From assembly GCA_910584215.1 (NCBI GenBank), contig CAJTYI010000004.1, forward strand, positions 9,791 to 69,372: DNA of 59,582 nt, given 5' to 3'. The DNA comes from an uncultured Roseburia sp. Lineage in GTDB: Bacteria; Bacillota; Clostridia; Lachnospirales; Lachnospiraceae. Positions 1-11,000 of the stretch are shown one piece after another. The notes under the pieces were generated by a model, which worked only from the letters and a program-made list of their open reading frames with translations, was not told the origin of the DNA and did not search any database. The first letter of the stretch is position 1. Every line of letters starts with the position of its first letter. Both the position numbers and the translations under genes were made by a program.

Positions 1-52
1 GAGTAAGTCCCGCTTTTCACGCAGAGTAGGGCGGATAGCTGCTCCACAAAAC

Positions 53-59
53 AAGGAGG
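53..59 (+). promoter_or_regulatory. Ribosome-binding site of the first esterase gene
   Basis: AAGGAGG lies six bases before the ATG at 66 and fixes that start. The 65 bases before the gene are too short to identify its promoter, which probably lies upstream of the window. Confidence 0.75.
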
Positions 60-65
60 ATTGAC

Positions 66-3000
66 ATGAAAAAAAAGGGTAACAGTTACCTTAGGTTTTC
101 GGGCAAAACAGGCCGTCGTGTTGGCGCATTGGCGTTGACGGCGGGCTTACTGATCGAGAGCCTGTCCGCTGGTACCGCAAGTGTGGCTGCGGCCGCAGTG
201 CCGGAGGATGTTACGCAGGATGAGACTGTGACGGACGTAGGTACGCTGGAAAAAGCGGCTTACACGGATGCAGGTACGGACAAGTTCGCAATTGGCGAGA
301 CAAAGACTTTTACATTCGGTTCCGCAGGAGACGTAAAGGCTACCACCGCGTATTTACAGTCAAAGGGCTACGGCTGGGAGAAAGCGGAAAACGTAGAACT
401 GAAAAACGGGGCAGACTATGTTTCCGGCACCAACTGGCTGGACGCTACGAACCATGTGTGGGAATATCCGACATTTGTGGTGGATGTTCCGGTCGGTATC
501 TATGATGTCACGATCGTGCAGGGAACCGACGGTACAAACGACGCGGTCAACGGTGCTTATGTCGAGGGCAATATGTACGCGGTACCGTGGTCATCGGTCG
601 GATTTTCGACTTCCTACGACATGCCTGCCAGAGATTCCTGGATTTATACGAAGGCGGGAGAGACCAAAGAGTCGACGGTTCAGGCGGCAGTTGCCGATGG
701 CCAGTTGACGATCGACTTTGCCACATCCCTGACAGACGCAGGGGAATCTGGTACGACCTATATCAAAGAGGTGCGTGTGACAAGAGCAAAACAGATCACG
801 GATGCTTCGGCGGCTCCGACCTTAAGATTTATCGGTGACTCTACTTTGGCCAAGTATCCGCCCGAGGACGGACAGGTGTGGACGCCGATTCCTGAGCGTA
901 CCGGCTGGGGTGAAGTGTTCTCCATGGGTAAGTTTGTAGATGAAAAAGTGGTGTTAGTCAACAAGGCTGTGGCAGGCAGTTCGATCAAGAGCTGGGTTTA
1001 CGAGGGATTCTTAAATGACTTCCTGCTGACGAGCCATCCGGGTGACACCGTAATCATAGAGGGCGGTATCAACGACAGTGCGGCAGGACGCCGCTATAGC
1101 ACGGGTGCAGAGTTTAAGACCTATCTGCAGTATTTTGTGGATGTCCTAAAAGCATTCGGCTTAGATGTTATCATCAGTTCCGGCACAAAGTCGACTGCAG
1201 AGTATACGGCGCCAATGCAGGAAGTTGCGACAGCGAACAACCTGCATTATGTGGATTTGCTCACAAAGTGGAACGAATATATCAAAGCAAATTCATCGAA
1301 AAATGGCAACGATAACCTGACAGTGGACGGCACACATTTAAAGCGCGTCGGCGGTATTGTGGCGGCGCAGCTGGTAGCGGCAGATATCAAAGGTTTGACA
1401 GGACTTAGTATATCAGGCCATATCAAAGATATACCAGTCAACACTGCGGCGCCTACGGCTAAAGTCAGCGGCTTAAAGGTGAGAAAGCAGGGCAGCGATT
1501 TTGTTACGTTGGCCTGGGACATTCCGGAGAGTACGATATATGCACAGGATCAGCTTATCACAGGCTTCCATGTATACAGGAAAGTAAAAGGCTCTGCGGA
1601 CGCGGCAGTTAAGGTGGCGACACAGACCGCTTATATTTCCGCGGGTATGACAGGTCCGCAGCTTTACACGACGGTGGCTGTGCCCGATGCGCAGGATTAT
1701 ACATATTATGTGACGGTACAGGGTGTGACCGGTGAGGGCGCTGCGTCCGACACGCTTGATGTGTCTGCTTATGTGGCAACAGATAAGGACAAATTGCAGG
1801 CTTATGTCGATCAGTATCAGACACAGTTGTTTGACGCCAGCGCTTACAGCGTAGAGACCTATGCGGCGTTGAAAGTTGAGCTGGCAAAAGCCGAGGCTTT
1901 GCTGGCAAAGGCGGGTGCGACAAACGCACAGTATACTTCTGAGTTGAATAAAGTAGAAACTGCAATAGCGGCGCTAAAGCTCAATGCGACCGAGTTCTTA
2001 AATACAACATTTGCAGATGAAGAGTTAAAATCTGCGGCGTGGGGTGCGGCTGGCACACAGAGCGGTTTGCTCTCAGCTATTATGGATGTCAACGGCAACC
2101 GTCTGCTTCAGCTTTATGTCGAGGCGAGCGGAGAGCGTTTCTGCTATAAAGAATTTGCGGGCGCTTCCGATATTAACGCCGCAGTGGAGATGGTAGAGTT
2201 CGAGTGGTATCCGGGTAAGCCGGACACAAGAAACTGTACCGAGGTAGAGTTCTGGAGCAGTGCGGCGCAGCGTGTACTCTCCTTAAAATCGGCTTGCATG
2301 GACAGCGATACTGGTCATGTCGGCTATGTGGTGGGCAATTATCCAAGTGATAACCGCTACTTAATCGGAACAGGTTTCCATGAGTATGAGGGATCTAAAG
2401 CCGTGGATTTGGGGCTGACGAGCAAAGCGTGGTACAATGTGAAGATTATATTCCGCTATGCAGATCAAAAAGCAGATCTGTACATCGTGCCGCGGGATGA
2501 TGCATCCCTTGATTCTGCTATCGTAAAAGATATTGACATCGTTGCCGATGCCAATACAATTGTAAAGATGAATTTCTTGATGAAGCGAGGTAGAAAAGAC
2601 GGCGATACCGGCAATGATTTGTCTACACTTTGGGATACCCGTATCGACAATTACGGCATCTATTACGCGACGGCAAAGAATACGACGAGCGCGTCTGCTT
2701 TCAACAAAGCAGTAGAAGCTTATCAGGAAAAGACCGCTGGTCTTGGCGGAAGTGTTTTAAGCGGCGATCAGTTTGTACTTGCCAATGCCATCATAGATAT
2801 CATGAAGCAGGACGTAGGATTCTTTACTACGGCGGACTATACTTATGCGACGAGCAAGATCAACGCGGCAGCGGCAGCGGTTCCTGTCCTTAAAAATGCG
2901 ACGGAGATCAAGTTGAGAACGTCTGCGGCCAATGTAAAAGCCGGTGAGACTGCCAATATTACGGCGACGCTGACACCGACGGATGCCAACGAGGAGATCA

Positions 3001-5891
3001 TTTATACCTCCTCAGATGAGAACATTGCATCGGTATCCGGCAGTGCGAAGAAAGCGGTTGTGACGGCAAAGCAGGCGGGAACCGTGACAATTACGGCGAC
3101 CGGAGCCAATTCCGGAGTGTCCGGTTCGGTAGAAATTACCGTGACAGGACGCGCATACTTCTTCGGCACCGATACAACGAAAGCTTATGATGAGGAGAGC
3201 GGTTACGGCTTTATGAATTATGCTTATCCGAACGCGGCAGAGGGCTGGAAAGAGGTTCCGAATCCTTTCAATGCAGATGAGAAGATCAATACTTATTTTA
3301 GAAGAGAACTGACACAGACACCGGGAACAAACTATATTAATACCTCCGCATCAGCAAAGGATTATCTTGCGATCGGCAGTCAGGTATGGACAGAGCTTCC
3401 AAGTGGCGGACGTGATGAGGACCGGATTACTTATGAAAACACCGCTGCTTTTGCGGCTGACCTTCCAAATGGTAACTATAATGTGGCAGTCAACTTTACC
3501 AATCCAGGCGCTGCGGCGATGGATGTGATGGTTAAAGCAGAGGATATCATGCGGTATTCTGCCGGTGACCATGAGACGGCAGAGATCGCGACCGTAACTG
3601 TTCCGGCAGGAGAGACAGTTGCGGCAAGTTTTGATATTGCATTGACAGACGGACAGTTGAATCTGCGCTTTGAGCAGAACAGCGTTGCGGCGGATACGCC
3701 TGCGGCGGCAACGGATGTCTATGTTAAGAGTGTTGTCATCAACGAGATCGGCAGCAAGAGTGCAGAGGCTGCGAAGAAAACAATCTATACCATCGGTGAT
3801 TCGACTGTGCAGTCCTACTATAATGGAGCCAGCAAGAACAGAAAATCATGGGCACAGTACCTGTATCAGCTGTTTGGCGAGATGAATACAACCACTGCAA
3901 ATCAGAGCAATACCGGTTATGACTTCTTAGAGACAGACAATGTCATCTTCCGCAATTATGCGAGAGATGCCCGTTCCACCAGATCGATTTTAGAGGAAGG
4001 CCGTCTCAATGAAGTGCTGCTCAACGTAAACGATGGCGATTATGTATTTATGCAGTTTGCACATAACGACGACAATGCGCCGCGTGTAAACCGCTATGCG
4101 GACCTCAATGAATTTAAGCAGAGAATCAGTACATATGACAAAGCGCTGGCAGAGCGCGGAGCGACACTTGTGCTTGTGACACCGATTGTCATTGAAGCAT
4201 GGGATGAAAGCGGTATGATTGATCACAGATTTGACGATTATCGCCTTGCCATGATGCAGCAGGCAAAAACAGATAACATTCCTGTACTTGACCTGATGGG
4301 CGCTACCATAGCGTTAGTTGATGCGATGGGCGCTGACAATACGAAAAATCTGGGCATCTATCTGGATACCGTGCACACCTTAGAGCCGGGCGCGCAGATG
4401 TTTAAGGCATTGATGGGCAATTTACTGCGGGCGTCAACAGACGAAAAGCTGGCTCCGGTAAAAGCACTGATGATTCCGCAGACGGATGACAACTATATTT
4501 CCATCGACTGTGCAGGCAGCCTGATCGTAGATCCGGCACAGAATATGGCTTCCACAGATTTAAAGATCAATGCCAAAGAAGAAAATGTTACGCTTTATAT
4601 CTCAGATGAAAAAGTAGTGAAATATGAAAATGGCAAGCTGGTAGCGGTCGGCGAGGGTTCCGCGATCGTGACAGCGGCTTACACGGCAGGCGACCTGGCG
4701 ACTACAGACTGTACGGCTTACACGGCATACAAAGTGATCAATGTAAAAGGCCAGGCGGCAGATCTCACCGAGCTTAACGCAGCGATTGCAGCGGCAGAGC
4801 AGATCAATGCCAACGACTATACGACGGCGAGCTACGCGGCAGTAAAAGCGGCTTTGGACAGAGCAAAAGAGCTCGGTGTCGCAGATGATCAGAATGTGAT
4901 CGCAGCGGCAGCGGCAGCCTTAAATGAGGCAGTGAGCAATCTGGTGAAGAGAGCTGACAGAACGGCGCTCAATGCGGCGATTGCGGCGGCAGAGGCTAAG
5001 GCAAAGGCAGATTACACGGCGGACAGCTATGCGAAGCTGGAGAGTGCGCTCGCGGCAGCAAAAGCTGTTGATCCGGATGCCACAGCGGAAGAGATTGCGG
5101 CGGCAGTAACAGCGTTAAACAGCGCAATTGGAGCGCTTGTTCCGGTAAAGACGGACAACAGCGAAACGAAGCCGAGCGAGACACCATCCAGCCAGGCACC
5201 GTCCAGTGAGACACCATCCAGTGAAACACAGTCCAGCCAGGCACCGGCTCCCGGAAAGGGCGAGACCTTTACCTCCAGCGACGGTGTGAAGTACAAGGTG
5301 ATGACCGCGGGCAAGGAAGTTGCTTACACGGCGCCGGCAGATAAGAAAAACATCACCAGTGCAACTATTCCAGATACGGTGAGTGTTGGAGGCGTTACAT
5401 TTAAAGTAACATCGGTTGCCAACAAGGCGTTTGAGAAATCTTCAAAATTAAAGAGCGTTACCATCGGCAAGAATGTAACGGCGATCGGTACGAATGCGTT
5501 TGCAAACTGCACAAAACTTACTTCCGTGAAGTTTAAGGGAACGAAGTGTAAGACCATTGGAACTGGTGCGTTCAAGGGTGCCAAAGCGCTCAAGAATATC
5601 TCTATTCCGAACAGCGTACAAAAGATCGGAGACAGTGCATTTGCATCCTGTACAAAACTGGAGACTGTGACAATCGGTACAGGGCTCAAAGAGATTGGCA
5701 AGAGTGCGTTCAGTGGGGATAAGGTTTTGAAGAAGATCACCATCAAGTCCAAAAAGCTTGCAAAAGTGGGCAGTAATGCACTGAAATCAACCAAGAAGAA
5801 TCTTACGATCAAGGTTCCGAAAAAACAGGTGAAGTCCTATACAACTAAGTTTAAAAACAAAGGTAACAAGAAAATTAAGGTGACAAAATAA
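66..5891 (+). CDS. Secreted multidomain esterase with two SGNH (rhamnogalacturonan acetylesterase-like) domains
   Basis: This 1941-residue secreted protein probably removes acetyl groups from pectic rhamnogalacturonan. Domains in order: a signal peptide (about 1-42); a beta-sandwich 'FTFG...GYG' module (75-245); SGNH domain 1 (250-445) with a GDS serine motif near 257, GGIND near 333 and DGTH near 421; a fibronectin-III-like domain (460-575); a FIVAR-like helical repeat (578-640); a LamG-like domain (645-870); a BIG2 domain (955-1030); a second GYG module (1030-1235); SGNH domain 2 (1238-1460) with GDSTVQ near 1243, HND near 1331 and DTVH near 1434; a BIG-like domain; two FIVAR repeats; a Ser/Pro/Glu linker; and a C-terminal BspA-type LRR module (1735-1941). 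Domain 2 most resembles family CE12. Both domains keep the Ser-Asn-Asp-His set. The exact substrate is inferred from the family and from the nearby PL11 lyase. Confidence 0.85.
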   Translation: MKKKGNSYLRFSGKTGRRVGALALTAGLLIESLSAGTASVAAAAVPEDVTQDETVTDVGTLEKAAYTDAGTDKFAIGETKTFTFGSAGDVKATTAYLQSKGYGWEKAENVELKNGADYVSGTNWLDATNHVWEYPTFVVDVPVGIYDVTIVQGTDGTNDAVNGAYVEGNMYAVPWSSVGFSTSYDMPARDSWIYTKAGETKESTVQAAVADGQLTIDFATSLTDAGESGTTYIKEVRVTRAKQITDASAAPTLRFIGDSTLAKYPPEDGQVWTPIPERTGWGEVFSMGKFVDEKVVLVNKAVAGSSIKSWVYEGFLNDFLLTSHPGDTVIIEGGINDSAAGRRYSTGAEFKTYLQYFVDVLKAFGLDVIISSGTKSTAEYTAPMQEVATANNLHYVDLLTKWNEYIKANSSKNGNDNLTVDGTHLKRVGGIVAAQLVAADIKGLTGLSISGHIKDIPVNTAAPTAKVSGLKVRKQGSDFVTLAWDIPESTIYAQDQLITGFHVYRKVKGSADAAVKVATQTAYISAGMTGPQLYTTVAVPDAQDYTYYVTVQGVTGEGAASDTLDVSAYVATDKDKLQAYVDQYQTQLFDASAYSVETYAALKVELAKAEALLAKAGATNAQYTSELNKVETAIAALKLNATEFLNTTFADEELKSAAWGAAGTQSGLLSAIMDVNGNRLLQLYVEASGERFCYKEFAGASDINAAVEMVEFEWYPGKPDTRNCTEVEFWSSAAQRVLSLKSACMDSDTGHVGYVVGNYPSDNRYLIGTGFHEYEGSKAVDLGLTSKAWYNVKIIFRYADQKADLYIVPRDDASLDSAIVKDIDIVADANTIVKMNFLMKRGRKDGDTGNDLSTLWDTRIDNYGIYYATAKNTTSASAFNKAVEAYQEKTAGLGGSVLSGDQFVLANAIIDIMKQDVGFFTTADYTYATSKINAAAAAVPVLKNATEIKLRTSAANVKAGETANITATLTPTDANEEIIYTSSDENIASVSGSAKKAVVTAKQAGTVTITATGANSGVSGSVEITVTGRAYFFGTDTTKAYDEESGYGFMNYAYPNAAEGWKEVPNPFNADEKINTYFRRELTQTPGTNYINTSASAKDYLAIGSQVWTELPSGGRDEDRITYENTAAFAADLPNGNYNVAVNFTNPGAAAMDVMVKAEDIMRYSAGDHETAEIATVTVPAGETVAASFDIALTDGQLNLRFEQNSVAADTPAAATDVYVKSVVINEIGSKSAEAAKKTIYTIGDSTVQSYYNGASKNRKSWAQYLYQLFGEMNTTTANQSNTGYDFLETDNVIFRNYARDARSTRSILEEGRLNEVLLNVNDGDYVFMQFAHNDDNAPRVNRYADLNEFKQRISTYDKALAERGATLVLVTPIVIEAWDESGMIDHRFDDYRLAMMQQAKTDNIPVLDLMGATIALVDAMGADNTKNLGIYLDTVHTLEPGAQMFKALMGNLLRASTDEKLAPVKALMIPQTDDNYISIDCAGSLIVDPAQNMASTDLKINAKEENVTLYISDEKVVKYENGKLVAVGEGSAIVTAAYTAGDLATTDCTAYTAYKVINVKGQAADLTELNAAIAAAEQINANDYTTASYAAVKAALDRAKELGVADDQNVIAAAAAALNEAVSNLVKRADRTALNAAIAAAEAKAKADYTADSYAKLESALAAAKAVDPDATAEEIAAAVTALNSAIGALVPVKTDNSETKPSETPSSQAPSSETPSSETQSSQAPAPGKGETFTSSDGVKYKVMTAGKEVAYTAPADKKNITSATIPDTVSVGGVTFKVTSVANKAFEKSSKLKSVTIGKNVTAIGTNAFANCTKLTSVKFKGTKCKTIGTGAFKGAKALKNISIPNSVQKIGDSAFASCTKLETVTIGTGLKEIGKSAFSGDKVLKKITIKSKKLAKVGSNALKSTKKNLTIKVPKKQVKSYTTKFKNKGNKKIKVTK

Positions 5892-5953
5892 TCTTTGTCT
5901 TAGTGGCTGGTGATAAACAGTAGATTGGTTCACAGTGGACTGTTTGTGACAAT

Positions 5954-5993
5954 AAAAGCCCCCGGAGGTCTATCGTCCCTCCGGGGGCTTTTT
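5954..5993 (+). terminator. Intrinsic terminator after the first esterase gene
   Basis: A perfect 15-bp stem (5954-5968 with 5978-5992) closes a 9-base loop. The stem is GC-rich in the middle and its A/T outer part gives the T run. It should isolate the esterase gene from the GGDEF gene downstream. Confidence 0.9.
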
Positions 5994-6094
5994 CAGATGA
6001 GGTCGTAGCATTTGAGCGTTTTGTGACGGCGCGGGATACGACAAGCGTAAAAAGGCAGTCCAAGTTTGTGGACCATGGGAAAGGCATGGTTTTT

Positions 6095-7795
6095 ATGAAG
6101 ACAAGAGTTTCTTTGAAAGGAATAGGAAAGTTCATATGGGTTTTCTTTGCCCTGGCCAGTATGCTGTTTTGGATACCCAAAGTCGATAAGATGATTACAA
6201 GCGGCATGTCTGAGAGGGCAGCTTGTATTGCGCTAGATGATGCGTGGGATGTCACGATAAAGGGTGAAGTTTATCCGAATGTTTTGTTGACAGACTTTCC
6301 GTTTCCACCGGTCGAAAAAGGCGATGAGATTATCATGGAGCGCACGCTGCCGTCCGACTGGGAGTTGATCGAGGGAGCGTTGCGTTTTTACGTCAGGCAT
6401 TGTGCCGTCAAAATGTATATTGACAGCGAACCAGTCTATACCTATGGTTATGACAGACTGACACAGGGCAAAACACTCGGAAGCGGTTATCAGTTTATCA
6501 AATTTCCGGACAGCTACAAGGGCAAGACGTTTCGTATTCATCTCTATTCGGCGGAGGATCATGCATTTGCAAAGTTTGATGCTATAAAATTGTATGAGTG
6601 GGAGCATGCCTATCCTGCTTTGATGGTGGAAAACAGACTGCCCCTGTTTTGCGGCTGCTTTCTGCTTTTGTTTGGTCTTATTGCCAATGTGATTACTATT
6701 TTTGCACTCGTCGGTTCCATAAAATATATTCGTCTTTTTTGTATTTCAATATTTTCGATCTGTATGGGGTTGTGGACACTGAGCTATTACAACGTCATGG
6801 CAATTTTTGGGATGCCGCTCTATTCGATCTCACTGATCAATTATCTCGCACTGTATCTGGCGCCAATTCCTCTGACGGTGTATATGCATCATGAGATTAT
6901 GAATCTCGGGTGGAAGCCGTTAGAAGTGTTTTACCGCTTGTTTTTTGTGACGGAGACTACAGCCATCTTTGCCATGATAACGCTTCATGGATTTGATATT
7001 GCACATATGGCGGGGACGTTAAAGTATATGCAGGTGATTTTTGCAGCCGGACTTTTATTCTTTTTCGTTGTTCTGTTACTAAATGTAAAGTTTTCTAAGG
7101 TTGCCAACCGACTGTCCGTGTTTGGAATGTTGATTGTTATGCTTTGCATCGCGTATGATATGGTCGGCTACAATTTTATGAGATATTTAGGAAATGATTT
7201 TTTTAATGTCAGGGGGGTTTCTTCCAGCGGAATTATGATTTTTATCTGTATTCTCTTCCTGTCCTTTTATATAGAGATGACACAGAGCATGATGCAGCAA
7301 AAAGAGCGCGATTTCCTGATCAAAAGAGCATATACAGATGAGTTGACGCAGCTTCACAATCGACGTTACTGTATGGAATATATGAATAAACTCAAGGAGG
7401 AGCGGGATTTCAAATATACCGTCCTATGCTTCGATGTCAACAATCTCAAAACCGTAAATGACACATGCGGCCATGCCAAAGGGGATCTGTTGATCCGCAG
7501 CGCGGCCGAAGTTATTGCAAAAACTTTTGAGCCGCATGGGTTTGTGGCGAGAGTGGGAGGAGATGAGTTTGTTGCGGTGATAAGAACGGCCGATGAAACA
7601 GAGATATCGCTTCTGGTCGAACAGTTTTTGCAGGATATTGCCGACAAAAACCGAACGGTAACAGATATGAATCTGTCAATCGCCTATGGGTATGCGTGCG
7701 GCAGCCAGAGTGAACATGATATTGAAAAGGTATATCAGGTTGCAGATGACCGTATGTATGAAAAAAAGAGAAAGATGAAAGGTTCCGCCAGATGA
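6095..7795 (+). CDS. Membrane diguanylate cyclase with 7TMR-DISM-like sensor region
   Basis: Predicted to make cyclic di-GMP from GTP in response to an extracytoplasmic signal. It has one N-terminal membrane segment (about 8-27), an outside beta-rich domain of roughly 150 residues, a block of about seven hydrophobic helices (about 185-395) like the 7TMR-DISM family, and a C-terminal GGDEF domain (about 415-566) with an intact GGDEF at about 488. The domain also keeps the DELTQLHNRR entry and the FDVNNLKTVND motif, so it should be active. The frame is open from 6023, but the ATG at 6095 has GGGAAAGG ten bases upstream and starts just before the membrane segment. It lies alone between two strong terminators. 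The ligand is unknown; its position between two pectin enzymes suggests a sugar cue, which is inference. Confidence 0.85.
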   Translation: MKTRVSLKGIGKFIWVFFALASMLFWIPKVDKMITSGMSERAACIALDDAWDVTIKGEVYPNVLLTDFPFPPVEKGDEIIMERTLPSDWELIEGALRFYVRHCAVKMYIDSEPVYTYGYDRLTQGKTLGSGYQFIKFPDSYKGKTFRIHLYSAEDHAFAKFDAIKLYEWEHAYPALMVENRLPLFCGCFLLLFGLIANVITIFALVGSIKYIRLFCISIFSICMGLWTLSYYNVMAIFGMPLYSISLINYLALYLAPIPLTVYMHHEIMNLGWKPLEVFYRLFFVTETTAIFAMITLHGFDIAHMAGTLKYMQVIFAAGLLFFFVVLLLNVKFSKVANRLSVFGMLIVMLCIAYDMVGYNFMRYLGNDFFNVRGVSSSGIMIFICILFLSFYIEMTQSMMQQKERDFLIKRAYTDELTQLHNRRYCMEYMNKLKEERDFKYTVLCFDVNNLKTVNDTCGHAKGDLLIRSAAEVIAKTFEPHGFVARVGGDEFVAVIRTADETEISLLVEQFLQDIADKNRTVTDMNLSIAYGYACGSQSEHDIEKVYQVADDRMYEKKRKMKGSAR

Positions 7796-7809
7796 GGTGG
7801 AACTTTTTT
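7778..7809 (+). terminator. Intrinsic terminator overlapping the stop codon of the GGDEF gene
   Basis: A 12-bp stem (7778-7789 with 7796-7807, two G-T pairs) ends in six Ts. The 6-base loop AGATGA contains the TGA stop codon (7793-7795), so the last codons form the left arm. Confidence 0.85.
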
Positions 7810-7938
7810 ATTCTATAATTTAGAAAAGACTTTGTCATGCTAAAGCGTGAGTGTGGGAGCACACGACGTTCTTAAGCCTTAAAAATAACAGAGGAGAATT
7901 TTTTGATAAATATTAAAAATAATAGACTAGGAAAATTT

Positions 7939-7967
7939 GAAATAATTTGTTAAAATAGAGAAAATAG
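7939..7967 (+). promoter_or_regulatory. Possible weak sigma-A promoter before the PL11 lyase
   Basis: The AT-rich stretch upstream of the lyase holds TTGTTA, 17 bases, then TATTTT. The -10 is a poor match, and other AT-rich hexamers nearby could serve instead. Positions are approximate. Confidence 0.3.
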
Positions 7968-8046
7968 CATATTTTTGCCAAGATTAGGTTGACAAATTTT
8001 TGCTGTGGAAGGGGAGCGTACTAAGTATCAGAAAAGGAGAAATACC

Positions 8047-11000
8047 ATGAGAAAGTGGAAGAGTTGCGGGGCCGGCGTATTGGCATTCCTTTTCGGGGTG
8101 CAGTCCATATTTACCGGGCTGCCCGCACACGAGGTGAAAGCCGCACAGCAACCGGCGGCGCAGGCAGATGTTAAGATCGGCAAGGACGGGCTGCGGGACC
8201 GCGGCGTTGTCGCGATCAACCTTGGAGGGGAGACAGGCGCGGAGACAAAAGTAAGTGCCACGGATGCGAACGGCAATCCGATCACGAGCGGCGTCTATGT
8301 GAGTTGGAGGAGCTTTGAGGAAGATGATTTTGACGGTGATGGCAGAGCGGATGCGGTGTTTGACGTGTATCGCAATGACAGTAAGCTTGCATCTGGTATT
8401 ACCGTGACTAATCTCGTGGACCCTGAGGGAAAAGCCACCGATACTTACCGTGTGGTTGGCTCTACGGATGTGGTGCTCGGTATTGAGGCAAAAGAGATCG
8501 TCCCATGGCAAAAGCAGTATCTGGAGCTTGATCTGTGTAAGCCAGAGGATGAAACCGTACCGTTGTATGTAGGTAAGGATGAGCAAGGTAATCCGAAACC
8601 ATATCCCACTACATGTACTTATACGGCCAATGATATGTCGGTCGGACAGCTCGACGGCGACGGTTCCCTTGACTTGATTGTGAAATGGGACCCAAACAAT
8701 TCGCAGGATAATTCCAGTAACGGCTATACCGGCAAGGTATTTCTCGACGGCTACCGGGTGGACTGGAACACCGGGGAGACAAAGCTGCTCTGGCGTATCG
8801 ACATGGGTGTCAATATCCGCGCCGGTGCGCACTATACGCAGTATCAGGTTTGGGACTTTGACGGTGACGGCATAGCCGAGATCGCGGTCAAGACGGCGGA
8901 CGGTACGACGACTTACAAATCGGCGGACGGCACCGCAGCGACCTTGAAGGAGACCGGGCATGTCGGCAAAATCAGCGCCGACAAGCAGAGAGTCGATGTC
9001 GTGCAGGGTGAGATGAATTATGATTACCGTAACGGCGGCGGCAGGTCGCTGACCGGAGACGAGTATTTTACGATTTTTAACGGTGAGGACGGGACGATTC
9101 TCGACAATACTGCCTATATCCCTGACCGTGGAAACTGGACCTCCTGGGGAGACGATTACGGAAACCGCTCCGAGCGCTACCTCTCGGCAACCGGTTATGT
9201 GATGGGGGAGGATAAGGCACCGGCCGCTCTGTTCGGCCGCGGTTATTATACGAGGATTGCTATCACGGCATTTTATCTGAAAGACACGGACGGCGACGGG
9301 ATTGGCGATAAGATTGACACCTACTGGGCGTTCGATACGATGAAAGACGGCGGCGAGTACGAGGCGCAGGGCAATCACGGCGTTGCGGTCAATGATGTCG
9401 ACGGCGACGGATGCGACGAATTGATTTACGGTTCTCTCTGTATTGACCATGACGGCAAAGTACTTTGGAGTACCGGGCTTCAGCACGGCGATGCCATGCA
9501 TGTGTCGGATTGGATACCGGACAATCCGGGACTGGAGATTATGCAGGTTCATGAGGATTTAAGCTCACACATGGACGGCGAAGCGATCAACGTGCAGGTG
9601 GAGGTGCATGACGCGGCGACTGGCAAGCTCTTGATGGGATACGGCACGGGAGGGGATACCGGGCGCGGACTTATGGCCGATATTGACCCGACATCCCTTG
9701 GCGGCGAGTGGTATGCCGGTTACGGGCCAGAGGGCATCAGGAACACTGCATCCAGAGCAGTGTTTGCAGCATCTTCCACGATGGATAAATTGGTGCAGCT
9801 AGGGCAGACAGGCGCGACACCGGCCATGAATTTTTCGATCTTCTGGGACGGTGATCTGCTCAGCGAATTGTATGACGGCGCCGACAAGCAGAATCCGGTG
9901 GTGTCAAAGTGGAATTATCTGACCGGAAGAGATTCGACGACACTGTTTGCCACCAAAGAGGCGTTAAACAGTAACGGCACGAAAAATAATGCAGGTCTGG
10001 TAGCCGATATCTTTGGCGACTGGAGGGAAGAGGTTATTGTAAGAAGCGCTGCGGATGCAAGTAAGGCGCGCGTATATGCGACGACGATACAGACGGATTA
10101 TGTGGTTCCGTGCCTGCTCGAAGACCTGGCCTACCGTGAGGCTGTCGCATGGCAGAATGTCGGCTACAACCAGCCGGCCAACACCAGTTATCTCGTTTCA
10201 GAGGGTGTGGTGACGGCAAAGCTTGGCTGTGTGGAAAAGAAGACGACAAACCAGCAGGTCGTACTGAAGTTTGCGCCGGCATCGGACGGCGTGCGCGGAC
10301 ACGAGATCAGCGGGTATCATCTGTACCGTGCAGAGGTGAATAACGGCACTGTGGGGGCGTATGAGCTGTTGGCGACGCTTGGAGCCGATGCTGCCGAATA
10401 TACCGATACGAGTGTCACACTTGGAAAGAGTTATGCTTATCAGATCGCGGCTGTGGTAAAAGTACCGCAGTTGGTTCGGGTAACCGGTGGCGATGTAACG
10501 TACCGCGAGGAAATGGCGGAGCGCGATTCCTATCTGTCAAGGCCGCTTGTGATCGATTTATCGGCGTCAGCAGATAAAGTGTACGCGGAAACAGTCTATT
10601 ACGGCGATGCATCCGGTCTGCCTGAGACTGAGACGATAAAGAGTAAAGCAGGTGATGTGACGACACGTCCGGTCAGCTGGGGCGCAGTGGATACGACAAA
10701 ACTTGGAACCCAGACGGTGCAGGGCGTGGCAGAGGACTACGAGGGCTATGTGGAGGCCGAGGTTACCGTCGATTACCGACCCACACATCGGTTTGATATC
10801 GGCATTGTGGGAGGTGCAACGCCGGAGGGCTGGACTGCGGTAAACACCAACGCGAGCGGCGGCAGTTCCACGACGGAGGCATTGGGAATCAACTACACGG
10901 CAGAGCGCGGCTATGGATTTTTGAATGCAGCGGCTAATTTCCAGGGACGCAGTTTGGGGTATGATACAGCAGGAATCATACCTTCAGAAGTCTATCGGGA

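Noticed and set aside
7810..8046. c-di-GMP riboswitch before the PL11 lyase
   Set aside because: Looked for because of the nearby GGDEF genes. The leader is AT-rich and lacks the conserved GEMM core sequences.
7984..9552. Long open frame on the minus strand opposite the PL11 lyase
   Set aside because: It is antisense to a well-supported lyase gene, has no family likeness and no ribosome-binding site. It comes from the codon bias of the GC-rich sense gene. The same applies to minus-strand frames at 14131-14910, 33031-33804, 49194-49958 and 55693-56535.
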